From Plut-88900 sp965116945 (GTDB lineage: Bacteria; Chloroflexota; Dehalococcoidia; Plut-88900): a stretch of 64,000 bases of DNA. Below are positions 15,867 to 24,522 of the stretch, piece by piece. Both the position numbers and the translations under genes were made by a program. The notes under the pieces are model-generated. The model was not told where the DNA came from. It was given only the letters and a program-made list of their open reading frames with translations, and made no database searches. Where the stretch lies: NCBI GenBank assembly GCA_965116945.1, contig OZ220734.1:310001-374000 (forward strand), given 5' to 3'. Every line of letters begins with the position of its first letter. Within the stretch, counting starts at the first letter, position 1.

Positions 15867-16259
15867 TTGCCGAGTGACAAGATCCTGCTGGAAGGCATGG
15901 AGTTCCATGCCTATCACGGGGTGAACGAGAGCGAGAAGAGGCAAGGCCAGCGCTTCATAGTCGATGTGGAGATTTCCGCCGACCTGAGAAAGGCCTCTGA
16001 GACGGACGACCTGGAAGACACGGTGAACTACAGCCGCGTTTTTCGCCTAGTCAAGGAAATTGTTGAGGGGCCTTCTCGGGATTTGATTGAGAAGGTGGCG
16101 GGTGAAATAGCTCGCCGGGTGCTTGAAGACTTCGCTGTCGAGGAGATATGTGTGAGGGTCAGCAAGCCGGATGTGCCGCTAAAGGGAGCGACACTGAAGG
16201 GAGCGGCGGTGGAGATAGTCAGGCATCGCAATACGGAGGTAATTGAGATTGAACGCTAG
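15867..16259 (+). CDS. folB: Dihydroneopterin aldolase
   Basis: The 130-residue protein matches FolB: LLEGMEFHAYHGVNESEKRQ, with the conserved Glu/Tyr-His-Gly segment. The family strand pattern follows (FIVDVEISADLRKASETDDL, then DTVNYSRVFRLV), and it ends with VRVSKPDVPLKGATLKG containing the conserved lysine. It converts dihydroneopterin to 6-hydroxymethyl-dihydropterin in folate synthesis. The TTG at 15867 is used because no in-frame ATG precedes the conserved region. An alternative ATG at Met11 would cut into the first strand. Confidence 0.9.
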   Translation: MPSDKILLEGMEFHAYHGVNESEKRQGQRFIVDVEISADLRKASETDDLEDTVNYSRVFRLVKEIVEGPSRDLIEKVAGEIARRVLEDFAVEEICVRVSKPDVPLKGATLKGAAVEIVRHRNTEVIEIER

Positions 16260-17052
16260 TAACAACGGTCGGGACTGGGCGATAGTGCTGGGCGCATCAA
16301 GCGGGTTCGGTGGTGCGTGCGCGCTGGCCCTTGCAGAAAAGGGGCTCAACATTGTGGGGGTACACCTAGACAGGAGAGCGACGCTGGCGAACGCTGAAGC
16401 AATAGCAGCGAAGATTGAGGAGTACGGTGTGAAGGCACTTTTCTTCAACACGAACGCTGCGGACGACGGCAAGAGGGCCAACGTTCTGGACAGTGTGAAG
16501 GAAAACCTGGGAGCAGGGGAGTCTGTGAAGGTGTTGGTCCACTCGCTGGCATTCGGGACCCTCAAGGCGTATATCACGGATGACCCGAAGGACTCTTTGA
16601 CGCAGGCGCAGATGGACATGACGCTGCACGTAATGGCGAATACGCTGGTGTACTGGATGCAGGATCTAGTGTCCAGTGGGTTGATGGGGGAGGGAGGTCG
16701 GGTGTATGCGCTAACGAGTGCAGGATCGCACCGGGTGGTACCGACCTACGGAGCGGTGTCGGCGGCTAAGGCAGCGCTGGAATCGCACGTGAGGCAGCTG
16801 GCAATGGAGCTGGGGGGTCGGGGGATAACGGTGAATGCGGTAAGGGCAGGGATTACGGACACGCCCGCACTGAGGAAGATCCCGGGCCACGAGGACCTGA
16901 TAGCGGGTGCGACGGCCAATAACCCAAGCGGCAGAATGACTACGCCCGAGGATGTGGCGGCAACTATTGCCATGTTAGCCACCGGGCCGACGAGCTGGAT
17001 TAACGGGGATGTGATAGGGGTGGACGGCGGTGAGGATATAGCGGGGTTTTAG
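16249..17052 (+). CDS. SDR-family reductase resembling enoyl-ACP reductase FabI/FabL
   Basis: The 267-residue protein has a Rossmann N-terminus (WAIVLGASSGFGGACALALAEKG). Its catalytic pair Y-GAVSAA-K has six residues between Tyr and Lys, which is the spacing of FabI/FabL enoyl-ACP reductases; classical SDRs have three. The tail VIGVDGGEDI is SDR-typical. It could complete the fatty-acid elongation cycle, although other enoyl or carbonyl reductases share this layout. I chose the TTG at 16249 because GGAGGT lies eight bases upstream, and this start overlaps the folB stop. A TTG at 16243 is too close to that ribosome-binding site. Confidence 0.75.
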   Translation: MNASNNGRDWAIVLGASSGFGGACALALAEKGLNIVGVHLDRRATLANAEAIAAKIEEYGVKALFFNTNAADDGKRANVLDSVKENLGAGESVKVLVHSLAFGTLKAYITDDPKDSLTQAQMDMTLHVMANTLVYWMQDLVSSGLMGEGGRVYALTSAGSHRVVPTYGAVSAAKAALESHVRQLAMELGGRGITVNAVRAGITDTPALRKIPGHEDLIAGATANNPSGRMTTPEDVAATIAMLATGPTSWINGDVIGVDGGEDIAGF

Positions 17053-17080
17053 GACGGATAAGTACCAGCTTCCACAACCG

Positions 17081-18271
17081 TTAGGTCAATTCCCATGCGA
17101 GGTGAGGGTATTTCCCCTGGAGGAGGTTGAGGTGGCGTTGGGAGGGGAGGGGGACCGGGAGGGAGTGATTGAAGGTGCGGCCCGGGCCGCCGAGGCCAGA
17201 CGGGGGAGAAGCATCAACCTCTTTCGACTGTACCAGGACTTTGAAGCCGCCGAGGGCGTCGGGGTCTATGAGGTTGCCGAGGGCCATGAGGTTGGCGTTG
17301 TACTGGGGAGTGGTCAGGCCTTGATCTCGGAGTCGGTCCTTGATTGCCACGATGCCCAGGTTGCCAAGGAAGTCTCTCTGAGTGACCAATTCTTCGGCTT
17401 GTAGTCCATGACGTTCTCCCACTCTTGCCAAGGATGTGAAATCCACGTGGGCAGTGATGTCCTGGCGACCAATCCGCAGAAGGGGTTGAGCATTCAGGGA
17501 GTGCCGGTAGTAGCAGGCCAGGGTGCCAGCGGGCCGGGAGGGGGAGTAGAGGTCTCGGGCGGGGTGGCCGTAGTCGATTGTGAGTACGTATCCGGAATGG
17601 AGGGACTGGGAAAGGGAGCGGGCGAGGGTGTCGATGCCCAGGTTTATTTCTGCGTATTGGCCTTCTCGCAATGTGATGTTGAGGTCAGCGAGGCGTTGGG
17701 GGAGGAGGGTGGTGGAGGGTTCGTCGATGATTTGGGCCAGGGTGTCGTCTTCGATGCCAACGTAGACTTCCTTAAGTTCGCCATCCCGCATAACTACCCG
17801 ATGGACAGGCATGGCGTCCAGATATTCGTTGGACAGGATGCAACCAATGAGATTTCGGATGGGCAGGGAGTGGGAGATGACCGGATATACAGTGGGAGCG
17901 CGGTTGACGGGTCTACGGTCGATAGTGACATAGCGGAGGGAATCGGAGAAGGCTGGGGAGAGGTGGGGGGCGAATTCGAGGATGTCGGAGGCGAGAAGGC
18001 CGGACCCCGCGCCGAGTTCCACTGCATAGAAGGGAGTGGGGTTACCCAACTTGTCCCACATGTCGGCGAGCTGGACGGCCAGGAGGGCACCGAAGGCGGG
18101 GTGAGCCCCGGGGCTGGTGTAGAAATCGCCTGCGGCGCCTATGGGGTCGGGGCCGGAGTAGTAGCCGAGGGTCGGGTGATAGAGGGCTAACTCCATGAAA
18201 CGGGCGAAGGTGATGGGGCCGTTGAGTCGTGTCTGCTCAGCTATTAAGGATTCAAGTGGGTTTTCGGTCAT
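17081..18271 (-). CDS. SAM-dependent methyltransferase of the MidA/NDUFAF7 (DUF185) family
   Basis: The 396-residue protein starts ENPLESLIAEQTRLNGPITF, followed by ALYHPTLGYYSG and GDFYTSPGAHPAFGALLA. The SAM-binding motif is YAVELGAGSGLLASDIL, and YLDAMPVHRV follows. This is the NDUFAF7/MidA family, whose mitochondrial member methylates an arginine of a complex I subunit. Whether the bacterial protein modifies complex I is unknown. I prefer the ATG at 18271, which matches the family N-terminus. A TTG at 18319 would add 16 unconserved residues. No strong ribosome-binding site is seen for either. Confidence 0.85.
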   Translation of the reverse strand: MTENPLESLIAEQTRLNGPITFARFMELALYHPTLGYYSGPDPIGAAGDFYTSPGAHPAFGALLAVQLADMWDKLGNPTPFYAVELGAGSGLLASDILEFAPHLSPAFSDSLRYVTIDRRPVNRAPTVYPVISHSLPIRNLIGCILSNEYLDAMPVHRVVMRDGELKEVYVGIEDDTLAQIIDEPSTTLLPQRLADLNITLREGQYAEINLGIDTLARSLSQSLHSGYVLTIDYGHPARDLYSPSRPAGTLACYYRHSLNAQPLLRIGRQDITAHVDFTSLARVGERHGLQAEELVTQRDFLGNLGIVAIKDRLRDQGLTTPQYNANLMALGNLIDPDALGGFKVLVQSKEVDASPPSGLGGPGRTFNHSLPVPLPSQRHLNLLQGKYPHLAWELT

Positions 18272-18375
18272 AGAGGGAGGTCCTGGGGGCGCGTATTCAT
18301 TGACACCAAAAGTGGGCAACTTGTAGGATAGCTCATATTCGGAGACTCAGTTTATTCAGTCGGGGGACAAGGGCT

Positions 18376-19140
18376 ATGGGCGCTAAAATCGACTTCAACT
18401 GCGACATGGGAGAGAGCTTTGGTGCGTGGAAGATGGGGCTGGACGAGGAGGTCATCAAGCACGTTACTTCTACCAACGTGGCATGCGGCTATCACGCGGG
18501 AGACCCGGTGTGGATGCAGCACACGGTGAACATTGCGAAGGAGAACGGGGTGGCCATAGGTGCGCACCCCAGCTACCCCGACCTGCTGGGATTCGGAAGG
18601 CGGAACATGACGGCGACGCCGGAAGAAGCCAGGGCCTACGTGAAGTACCAGGTCGGTGCTTTGCAGGGGTTTATGGGGGGTGCGAAGCTGCAGCACGTTA
18701 AGGCGCACGGTGCGTTGTATAACACGGCGGTGAAGAACGATGACCTGGCCAAGGGGATCTGCCAGGCGATCCTGGACATCGACCCCGAAATAATACTTGT
18801 GGTGCTGGCTGGATCCAAATGGGTAAAGATAGGGAAGGAGATGGGCAACAGGATTGCGCAGGAGACGTTTGCGGACAGGGCTTTCAACGCGGACGGGACA
18901 CTGGTAGCGCGGTCGGTGGAAGGGTCGTTGCTGCACGACCCGGATGTTGTGGTTGAGCGGAGCCTGAAGATTGTAACGGAAGGCACTGCAACAGCGATCA
19001 CGGGCGAAGAGATCTCCATAGACGCGGACACGATCTGCCTGCACGGAGACAACCCGGGGGCGGTGGAACTGGCCTCGGCGATCCGGAGCCGGTTCGAGGA
19101 GTCGGGGGTGGAGGTGACGCCGATGGGTACCTTCTGCTAG
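18376..19140 (+). CDS. pxpA: 5-oxoprolinase subunit A (LamB/YcsF family)
   Basis: The 254-residue protein matches LamB/YcsF: IDFNCDMGESFGAWKMG at the N-terminus, NVACGYHAGDP, GAHPSYPDLLGFGRR and KAHGALYN. With PxpB and PxpC it forms the ATP-dependent enzyme that opens 5-oxoproline (pyroglutamate) to glutamate, a common metabolite-repair function. pxpB follows after 28 nt and pxpC after pxpB, so the whole enzyme is encoded here. Confidence 0.94.
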   Translation: MGAKIDFNCDMGESFGAWKMGLDEEVIKHVTSTNVACGYHAGDPVWMQHTVNIAKENGVAIGAHPSYPDLLGFGRRNMTATPEEARAYVKYQVGALQGFMGGAKLQHVKAHGALYNTAVKNDDLAKGICQAILDIDPEIILVVLAGSKWVKIGKEMGNRIAQETFADRAFNADGTLVARSVEGSLLHDPDVVVERSLKIVTEGTATAITGEEISIDADTICLHGDNPGAVELASAIRSRFEESGVEVTPMGTFC

Positions 19141-19168
19141 CTCCTCTCCTATTCGCAGAGTCCAGGGA

Positions 19169-19903
19169 ATGCCACTCTTCAACGAACTCAGCTTTCGGAA
19201 CGGCGGTGACCGCTCGCTGTTCGTAGAGGTGGGAGACGAAATAACACCCGAAGTAAACCAGGGCATTCGCAACCTTCTCAGCGCGATAGATAAAGCCGAC
19301 CTCGCCGGAGTTAAGGCCCTTGCGCCAACGTATCGCTCAATCCTGGTTTACTACGATCCGTTGACCGTGGGAACCGAGGCGCTGAAGGAGCAGATCTCGG
19401 GGTTATACGGAGACCTGGAGGAGGCGGAGGTGGGCGGTGCCAAGACCGTGGAGATTCCCACGTTGTACGGAGGCGAGTTCGGGCCGGATATAGACTTTGT
19501 GGCTTCGCATAACGGGATCAGTGAGGCAGAAGTCGTCGAGGTGCACACGGGATCGGACTACCTGGTGTACATGGTCGGGTTCAACCCTGGGTTTCCATAC
19601 CTGGGTGGGATGTCTGAGAAGATTGCAACCCCACGGTTGCCGACACCCAGGGTGCGGATGGTGCCGGGTTCGGTAGGGATAGCGGAGAGGCAGACGGGCA
19701 TATACCCACTGGCGAGTCCTGGAGGGTGGCGCGTCATAGGCAGGTCTCCCATAAGGATGTTCGACCCCGGGAGGGAGCCCCCATCACTGGTCCAGGCAGG
19801 CGATCTTGTGCGGTTCAAGTCCATAGATGAGGCCGCGTACAGGAAGATTGAAGGGGAGGTTGAGGCGGGGACGTACAAGGTCACGGTGCGGGAGGCCGGG
19901 TGA
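19169..19903 (+). CDS. pxpB: 5-oxoprolinase subunit B (KipI/allophanate hydrolase subunit 1 family)
   Basis: The 244-residue protein has the carboxyltransferase domain C/D signature of this family: IPTLYGGEFGPDID, VYMVGFNPGFPYLGGMSE, and LPTPRVRMVPGSVGIAERQTG in two adjoining stretches. GGWRVIGRSPIRMFD follows. It pairs with PxpC to form the ATP-dependent 5-oxoproline-binding half of the enzyme. It ends seven bases before the pxpC start. Confidence 0.93.
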   Translation: MPLFNELSFRNGGDRSLFVEVGDEITPEVNQGIRNLLSAIDKADLAGVKALAPTYRSILVYYDPLTVGTEALKEQISGLYGDLEEAEVGGAKTVEIPTLYGGEFGPDIDFVASHNGISEAEVVEVHTGSDYLVYMVGFNPGFPYLGGMSEKIATPRLPTPRVRMVPGSVGIAERQTGIYPLASPGGWRVIGRSPIRMFDPGREPPSLVQAGDLVRFKSIDEAAYRKIEGEVEAGTYKVTVREAG

Positions 19904-19910
19904 TTCCAAG

Positions 19911-21017
19911 ATGGGTGTGATAGAGGTCATCGAGCCGGGACTGCTGACGACGGTTCAGGACGTGGGCCGGTTCAAGTATTTGAGGCACGGGGTGCCGGTG
20001 TCGGGCGCGATGGACCCGGTGGCGCTGAGGCTGGCAAATTTGCTGGTGGGCAATCAAGAAGATGAAGCCTGCCTGGAAATTACCCTTGCGGGGCCAAGGC
20101 TACGGTTCAGGTCGTCTGCGGTAATTGCGGTAACGGGTGCGGACTTGTCGCCGAGCATCAACGGGTCTCCAGTAGGGACCTGGGAGTCGGTGGTAGTACA
20201 GCAGGGGGATATACTGACGTTCGAAGGGCAGGAGTCGGGGACCCGGGCCTATCTGGCAGTGGCGGGAGGGTTGGATGTTCCAGTTGTAATGGGGAGCAAG
20301 TCCACTTTCATGAAGGCGGGAATAGGGGGCTTTGAGGGCAGGGCGTTGAAAGCGGGAGATATGTTGATGACCCGCCTGCCTAATTCGTCAACCGGAATGT
20401 CGGAGAGGCGGATACCGCGCAGCCTGGTGCCCAGTTACGATTCGAGTTCGCCGATCAGGGTGATACTCGGGCCCCAGGATGACAGGTTCACTGAGGCCGG
20501 TCTCGGGGTTTTCCTAGGGGAGGCGTTCACGGTGTCGGCGCAGAGCGACAGGATGGGGTACAGGTTGCAGGGGCCGAAAATCGAGCATGTGTCGGGGCCG
20601 GACATCATATCGGATGGGATCCCGTTTGGTGGGGTTCAGGTGTCGGGGGACGGGCAGCCGATAGTGCTAATGGCGGACAGGGGAACTTCCGGTGGGTACA
20701 CGAAACCGGCGACGGTTATAAGTGCGGACATAGGCAAGGTGGCGCAGAGGATGCCGGGTGATGAGATCCGGTTCCAAGCGGTGACGCTGGAGGAGGCGCA
20801 CGAGGCGCTGAAGGAGCTGGAGTCGGGGTTTGGGAGGATGAGAGAATACCTGGATGCACCGATTACCAGCAGGCGGTACACGGTTTCGGTGGACGGAGAA
20901 TCGTTTGAGGTTGACGTAGAAGTGGCAAGGACGACGTGGGTGGCGGCAGGCCGGGCGGTGGTGCGGGGAGGGGGTGGGGAGGTGAAGAGGTTTGCGGTGG
21001 ATATCGGGGTGGGGTAG
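19911..21017 (+). CDS. pxpC: 5-oxoprolinase subunit C (allophanate hydrolase subunit 2 family)
   Basis: The 368-residue protein begins MGVIEVIEPGLLTTVQDVGR, the usual PxpC/KipA start. It contains GVPVSGAMDPVALRLANLLV, GSKSTFMKAGIGGFEGRALK and the late segment ISDGIPFGGVQVSGDGQPIV. I chose the ATG at 19911 because the family N-terminus starts here; an open frame further upstream overlaps pxpB. It ends in a short Gly-rich tail. With PxpA and PxpB it completes the 5-oxoprolinase. Confidence 0.93.
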   Translation: MGVIEVIEPGLLTTVQDVGRFKYLRHGVPVSGAMDPVALRLANLLVGNQEDEACLEITLAGPRLRFRSSAVIAVTGADLSPSINGSPVGTWESVVVQQGDILTFEGQESGTRAYLAVAGGLDVPVVMGSKSTFMKAGIGGFEGRALKAGDMLMTRLPNSSTGMSERRIPRSLVPSYDSSSPIRVILGPQDDRFTEAGLGVFLGEAFTVSAQSDRMGYRLQGPKIEHVSGPDIISDGIPFGGVQVSGDGQPIVLMADRGTSGGYTKPATVISADIGKVAQRMPGDEIRFQAVTLEEAHEALKELESGFGRMREYLDAPITSRRYTVSVDGESFEVDVEVARTTWVAAGRAVVRGGGGEVKRFAVDIGVG

Positions 21018-21065
21018 GGGGGAGTCCAGGGAGGGATTGGGCGATGAGGTGACGGGTTGGCGGTA

Positions 21066-21118
21066 GTGGGCCGCACCCCGCTCGACCCTTCGAGTGGCCT
21101 CAGGGTGAGCGGCCCCAC
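21066..21118. repeat. REP-like palindromic element (copy 2)
   Basis: This 53-bp copy matches the 6895-6947 element in both arms, with most differences in the central loop. It sits between the convergent pxpC and M24 genes. Confidence 0.7.
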
Positions 21119-21223
21119 CTGGGAGAAGACCACCATCACCCCAGCCCTCTCCCTTCGAGGAGAGGATAGGGAATACAAAGGGCGTGATATGGGATGAGTG
21201 AGGCGCTCGTTTCGGAGGGATGG

Positions 21224-21243
21224 ATTCCTGCCTCCGCAGGAAT
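21224..21243. repeat. Small hairpin repeat
   Basis: ATTCCTGC-CTCC-GCAGGAAT is a perfect 8-bp stem. Related ATTCCGGC...GCCGGAAT hairpins occur at 45006 and 57278 with the same flanking GG/GAC bases, which suggests a dispersed family. It lies 18 nt beyond the stop of the minus-strand M24 gene and could also act as its terminator. Confidence 0.5.
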
Positions 21244-21260
21244 GACGGAAGGGGGAGGGG

Positions 21261-22415
21261 TTAGACGATGGCGAGGTCTCGGGAGGTCTTGGAGAGGATT
21301 TCGCAGCCGGTGTCAGTGACTAGCACGTTGTCGATGATGCGGGCGCCGAGGCTTTCCCCTGGGAGGAAAATGGGGGGTTCTATGGAGAGAACCATGCCGC
21401 TCCTGAGGGGTTCGTCTGAGGAGCCGTCCATTTGAATGGGCTCCGACCACCTCGGGGGGAAGCTGGGGGCTATGCCATAGCCGCTGGTGTGCCACCGCCC
21501 TTCCTCCATGCCGGCGTCACCTATGACCTTCTTGGCGGCTTCGTGGGGGACTGAGGCGGGAACGCCGTTCTTGATGGCGGCTATCTGGGCATCGCAGGCA
21601 TCCCGGACGACCTGGTATACCTCTTTCATGCGGTCGGTTGGTTGGCCGATGCAAAGGACTCGGCCGATGGTGCAGGTGTAGCGCCGGTAGGAGGCGCCGT
21701 ACTCGTGGTGGACCAGGTCACCTTGCTGCATGATGCGCTCGGAGGGGAAGCCATGTGAGTAAACGGTGCGTTCCCCGCTTACGAAGTTCATTGGGCTGGA
21801 TGTGAAGTCGCCGAAGTTGGCGATCATGGTGCGGTGCATTTCTGCCACGACCTCGAACTCGGTCTTGCCAGCGGCCAGGGTGTCCAGGCAGGTCTGGTGG
21901 ACGGCGTCGTTGATGTCGGAAGCTCGGCGGATGTAGGCAAGTTCGGCGGGGGACTTGGACATCTTGAGCCTGGCGATGAGGTTGGTGGGTTCGGAGACAA
22001 GGGAGTGTCCCAGAACGTCGCGGAGCTGGAGGTAGTCGTGGACGTTCAGGTAGGTGTCGGGGACTTCGAGGCCGATTTTTCGGTTAAGGAAGCCCTTTTC
22101 TTCGAGGATGCCCTTAAGTATGGGTATGGCGTGGTCACCCGGGTCCCGGTCCCAGCCTCGGACATCGTCGGCGAGGGACTCCTGCTGTGCTTCGAATACG
22201 TCGGCGAATCGGGTCTGGAGTGTCAGGTCGCCGGGTTCGAGGGTGAAGAGGAGGGCCTGGAATTCCTGGTAGCCCTTGATGCGGCTGCCGATGAGCCAAT
22301 GAATGTGGACGGGGTGGGTGACGATCAGGAGATCAATGCCTACCTCTTCCATGGCGGCGCGGGTCCGGCGCTGGCGTTCTTCGTATTCGGATATTTCGAA
22401 GTCGAGTTTGGGCAT
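21261..22415 (-). CDS. M24-fold protein, creatinase / ectoine-hydrolase-like
   Basis: The 384-residue protein has the creatinase N-domain (about 1-150) and a pita-bread C-domain. Metal ligands of true aminopeptidases are changed: the usual DFG...SDxTR pair reads HEYGASYRRYTCTIGR, and the metal His is absent from SGYGIAPSFPPRW. This is the pattern of non-metal members such as creatinase and ectoine hydrolase (DoeA), which also have the PPxW motif. It probably hydrolyses a C-N bond in a small substrate, not a peptide. It converges on the 5-oxoprolinase genes. Calling it a Xaa-Pro aminopeptidase would be misleading. Confidence 0.8.
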   Translation of the reverse strand: MPKLDFEISEYEERQRRTRAAMEEVGIDLLIVTHPVHIHWLIGSRIKGYQEFQALLFTLEPGDLTLQTRFADVFEAQQESLADDVRGWDRDPGDHAIPILKGILEEKGFLNRKIGLEVPDTYLNVHDYLQLRDVLGHSLVSEPTNLIARLKMSKSPAELAYIRRASDINDAVHQTCLDTLAAGKTEFEVVAEMHRTMIANFGDFTSSPMNFVSGERTVYSHGFPSERIMQQGDLVHHEYGASYRRYTCTIGRVLCIGQPTDRMKEVYQVVRDACDAQIAAIKNGVPASVPHEAAKKVIGDAGMEEGRWHTSGYGIAPSFPPRWSEPIQMDGSSDEPLRSGMVLSIEPPIFLPGESLGARIIDNVLVTDTGCEILSKTSRDLAIV

Positions 22416-22474
22416 GGGTCTCGCCTTTCTGGGAGCTTTTGACAGCCTAGCTACTTTCAGGAACCCTACCCATT

Positions 22475-22536
22475 CCGCTCTTGAAACCCCCTTCGAGAGC
22501 CTCAGGACATGCTTCGACTTAGCTCAGGGCGAGCGG
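22475..22536. repeat. REP-like palindromic element (diverged, longer copy)
   Basis: CCGCTC at the left and GAGCGG at the right enclose TTCGAGAGCCTCAGGACATG and a further CTTCGACTTAGCTCAGG, as if two half-elements had joined. It lies upstream of the M24 gene. Confidence 0.45.
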
Positions 22537-22620
22537 AATACCCCACCCTGAGATCAATATGGTAATGCGAGCAGTGGATACTGAGTTACCAAAGGTCATT
22601 ATCCGGGACAATTGAGGATG

Positions 22621-22971
22621 TTAGGTGTCTGGGTTGGAGGGAGCGCCGTCGGTGGGGGCGAAGGACTCGGTGATGGCAGAGAGGAGATCGTCGTCAGTGG
22701 CGCCGGCGAGGAGGTCTACGTTGATGGCCTGAAGGGTCTCGGTGTGGACTCCTGCGCGGAGGCCGAACTCAAGGGAGAGACGGGCGGCGGCCTCGGGGTC
22801 GTCAGCCTGGGCGATCAGTACGAAGTCGTACCTGCCAAGGACCATGTAGCGGGAGAGGAGGCTGGCGTTTGGGACGTTGATCTCCTCGGCGACATCGTTG
22901 ATGAGGTCAGGGTTGTCGATGAGCTTACGCTGACCGTCTGTGGTTAGTGTGGCGAGGAGAATGTAAAGCAT
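22621..22971 (-). CDS. GYD domain protein
   Basis: The 116-residue protein starts MLYILLATLTTDGQRKL and contains LGRYDFVLIAQADDPEAAAR. This is the GYD-family core, here with GRYD in place of GYD. Such proteins form small ferredoxin-like dimeric barrels with no assigned reaction. The Pro/Ser-rich tail after about residue 100 is probably disordered. It stands alone between the M24 and decarboxylase genes. Confidence 0.8.
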   Translation of the reverse strand: MLYILLATLTTDGQRKLIDNPDLINDVAEEINVPNASLLSRYMVLGRYDFVLIAQADDPEAAARLSLEFGLRAGVHTETLQAINVDLLAGATDDDLLSAITESFAPTDGAPSNPDT

Positions 22972-23041
22972 GGTGTGAACCGTCGGGTGAGGGTTGTGGG
23001 CATTGTAGCATAGGGGCTGGAGTTATCCACGCTTTACTCAC

Positions 23042-24322
23042 CTAGGAGCGGGTGTAGGTGGCTTGGGTGGGGCGGCGGGTGAGGTTCTGGGTGCGGGCTT
23101 CGTTGGTTACCAGGGCGAGGTCTGTGAGGTATTGTTCGACGATGTCGTGGTGGGAGTTGTCGAAGAAGAGGTGGATGCCTTCGGGGTCGACGATGCGGTT
23201 GCTGTTCCAGCCCTTGTCGAGCATGCCATCGTGGACGGCAAAGATGTCGAGGTCTTTGGAGGGGAGGTGCTGGGGGTCGGGGCCGAAGGCTACGAGGTAG
23301 GCGTGGGGAGTGCCGTAGACCTGGAGGCCGTCGATAGCGTTAATGCCGTCGATGAAGCGGTCCCGGGTGTTGAGGATTCTTTCGACGATGCGGAGGTAGC
23401 CTTCTTCGCCGAGGTAGTTGAGGACGGCCCAGGCGGATGCGACGCCGCCACCGGAGCGGGAGCCGGTGTTGCTGCGGGTAGAGTAGAGGCCGGAGGGCCA
23501 GTCTTCGAAGGTGAAGCGCTGGTATTCGACGAGGGCTTCGTCACGGAGGAGGAGGCCGGAGACGCCCTTGTTAGCGTAGCCGAGCTTGTGGACGTCCACG
23601 GATATGGAGGTTACTCCATCGACGGCGAAGTCGTAGTCAGGGAGAGGGTAGCCGATCTTCCGGGCGAAGGGGAGGACGTAGCCGCCGTGGCATGCGTCGA
23701 CGTGGCACCAGAGGTTGTGTTTTTGGGCGAGGGCGCCGATTTCGGTGATTGGGTCGTTGACGCCGTAGGGATAGGAGGGGGCGGAGCCGGCGATGAGGAT
23801 AGTGTTTTCGTTGATGGCGCCGACCATGGCCTGGAGGTCGGCGTGGAAATTGACGCTGGTCGGGACCCGGACGGTCTTGATGCCGAGGATGTGGCCGGCC
23901 TTGTCGAAGGAGGGGTGAGCGGCGTGGGGGACTACGATCTCGGGGGCGGTGGCGTCGGGCTTGTGTTCTCGGGCCCAGGCCCTGGCGGCCTTGACGGCGA
24001 CTACGATGCTCTCGGTGCCGCCGGAGGTGAGGCTGCCGCCCGCGCCGTCGGGGGCGGAGAGCATTTCGAGGAGGGCGTCGAGGAGCTCAGTTTCGTACTT
24101 AACGAGGCTAGGAAAGAGGTCGGGGGCGAAGAGGGCGTTGTGGTTGATGTACATCTGGTAGGCGTCGTTGGCGACCTGGACGACGTCTTCACCGCCGAAG
24201 TAGCTGCCGCCCTTGAACTGGCGAGGGGCGTACCAGGGCTTGTCCTCCTGATGGGCGGAGGCCATCTCGGCCTGTATGTCGGGCCAGGGGCGGGAGTTGG
24301 GGGGGAAGTGGGGTGGGGTCAT
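23042..24322 (-). CDS. PLP-dependent decarboxylase / sphingosine-phosphate-lyase-like enzyme
   Basis: The 426-residue protein is a group II PLP decarboxylase/lyase. Landmarks are SLTSGGTESIVVAVKAAR, HVDACHGGYVLPFAR with the cofactor Asp, and the Schiff-base lysine in SVDVHKLGYANKGVSG. The lysine context is nearer to sphingosine-1-phosphate lyase and archaeal MfnA-type enzymes than to glutamate decarboxylase. The substrate is not predictable. AAGGAG lies nine bases before the ATG, and a promoter is visible at 24370-24397. Confidence 0.8.
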   Translation of the reverse strand: MTPPHFPPNSRPWPDIQAEMASAHQEDKPWYAPRQFKGGSYFGGEDVVQVANDAYQMYINHNALFAPDLFPSLVKYETELLDALLEMLSAPDGAGGSLTSGGTESIVVAVKAARAWAREHKPDATAPEIVVPHAAHPSFDKAGHILGIKTVRVPTSVNFHADLQAMVGAINENTILIAGSAPSYPYGVNDPITEIGALAQKHNLWCHVDACHGGYVLPFARKIGYPLPDYDFAVDGVTSISVDVHKLGYANKGVSGLLLRDEALVEYQRFTFEDWPSGLYSTRSNTGSRSGGGVASAWAVLNYLGEEGYLRIVERILNTRDRFIDGINAIDGLQVYGTPHAYLVAFGPDPQHLPSKDLDIFAVHDGMLDKGWNSNRIVDPEGIHLFFDNSHHDIVEQYLTDLALVTNEARTQNLTRRPTQATYTRS

Positions 24323-24369
24323 GGGGTGGGGCTCCTTGTGAAAGAATGCAGAGCAGCAATTTTGGGGTT

Positions 24370-24397
24370 ATGTTACAAGTATGAACATTGCTGTCAA
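24370..24397 (-). promoter_or_regulatory. Promoter of the PLP decarboxylase gene
   Basis: On the minus strand TTGACA (24397-24392), 16 nt, then TAACAT (24375-24370). The predicted start near 24363 gives a leader of about 40 nt to the ATG at 24322. Confidence 0.6.
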
Positions 24398-24430
24398 TTA
24401 TTTGAGTTCATAATCTCAACATGACACATG

Positions 24431-24436
24431 TATAAT
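24431..24436 (+). promoter_or_regulatory. -10 box upstream of the AT-rich cassette
   Basis: A perfect TATAAT preceded by ATG lies about 87 nt before the first cassette gene. The best -35 at normal distance (TCATAA) is poor, so this is only a candidate. Confidence 0.35.
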
Positions 24437-24522
24437 TGCTCAGTGATAGATGAATCTAGAGCTAAGGTCTAACCTAGAATACCCCGATAGCACAATTCGC
24501 TTATGGTAAAGGCCCTTCCAAA

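Noticed and set aside
23063..24424. Long plus-strand open frame (over 450 codons) rich in Val/Gly/Glu/Asp.
   Set aside because: It is the antisense shadow of the PLP decarboxylase, caused by high GC codon bias. It has no family motif or ribosome-binding site.
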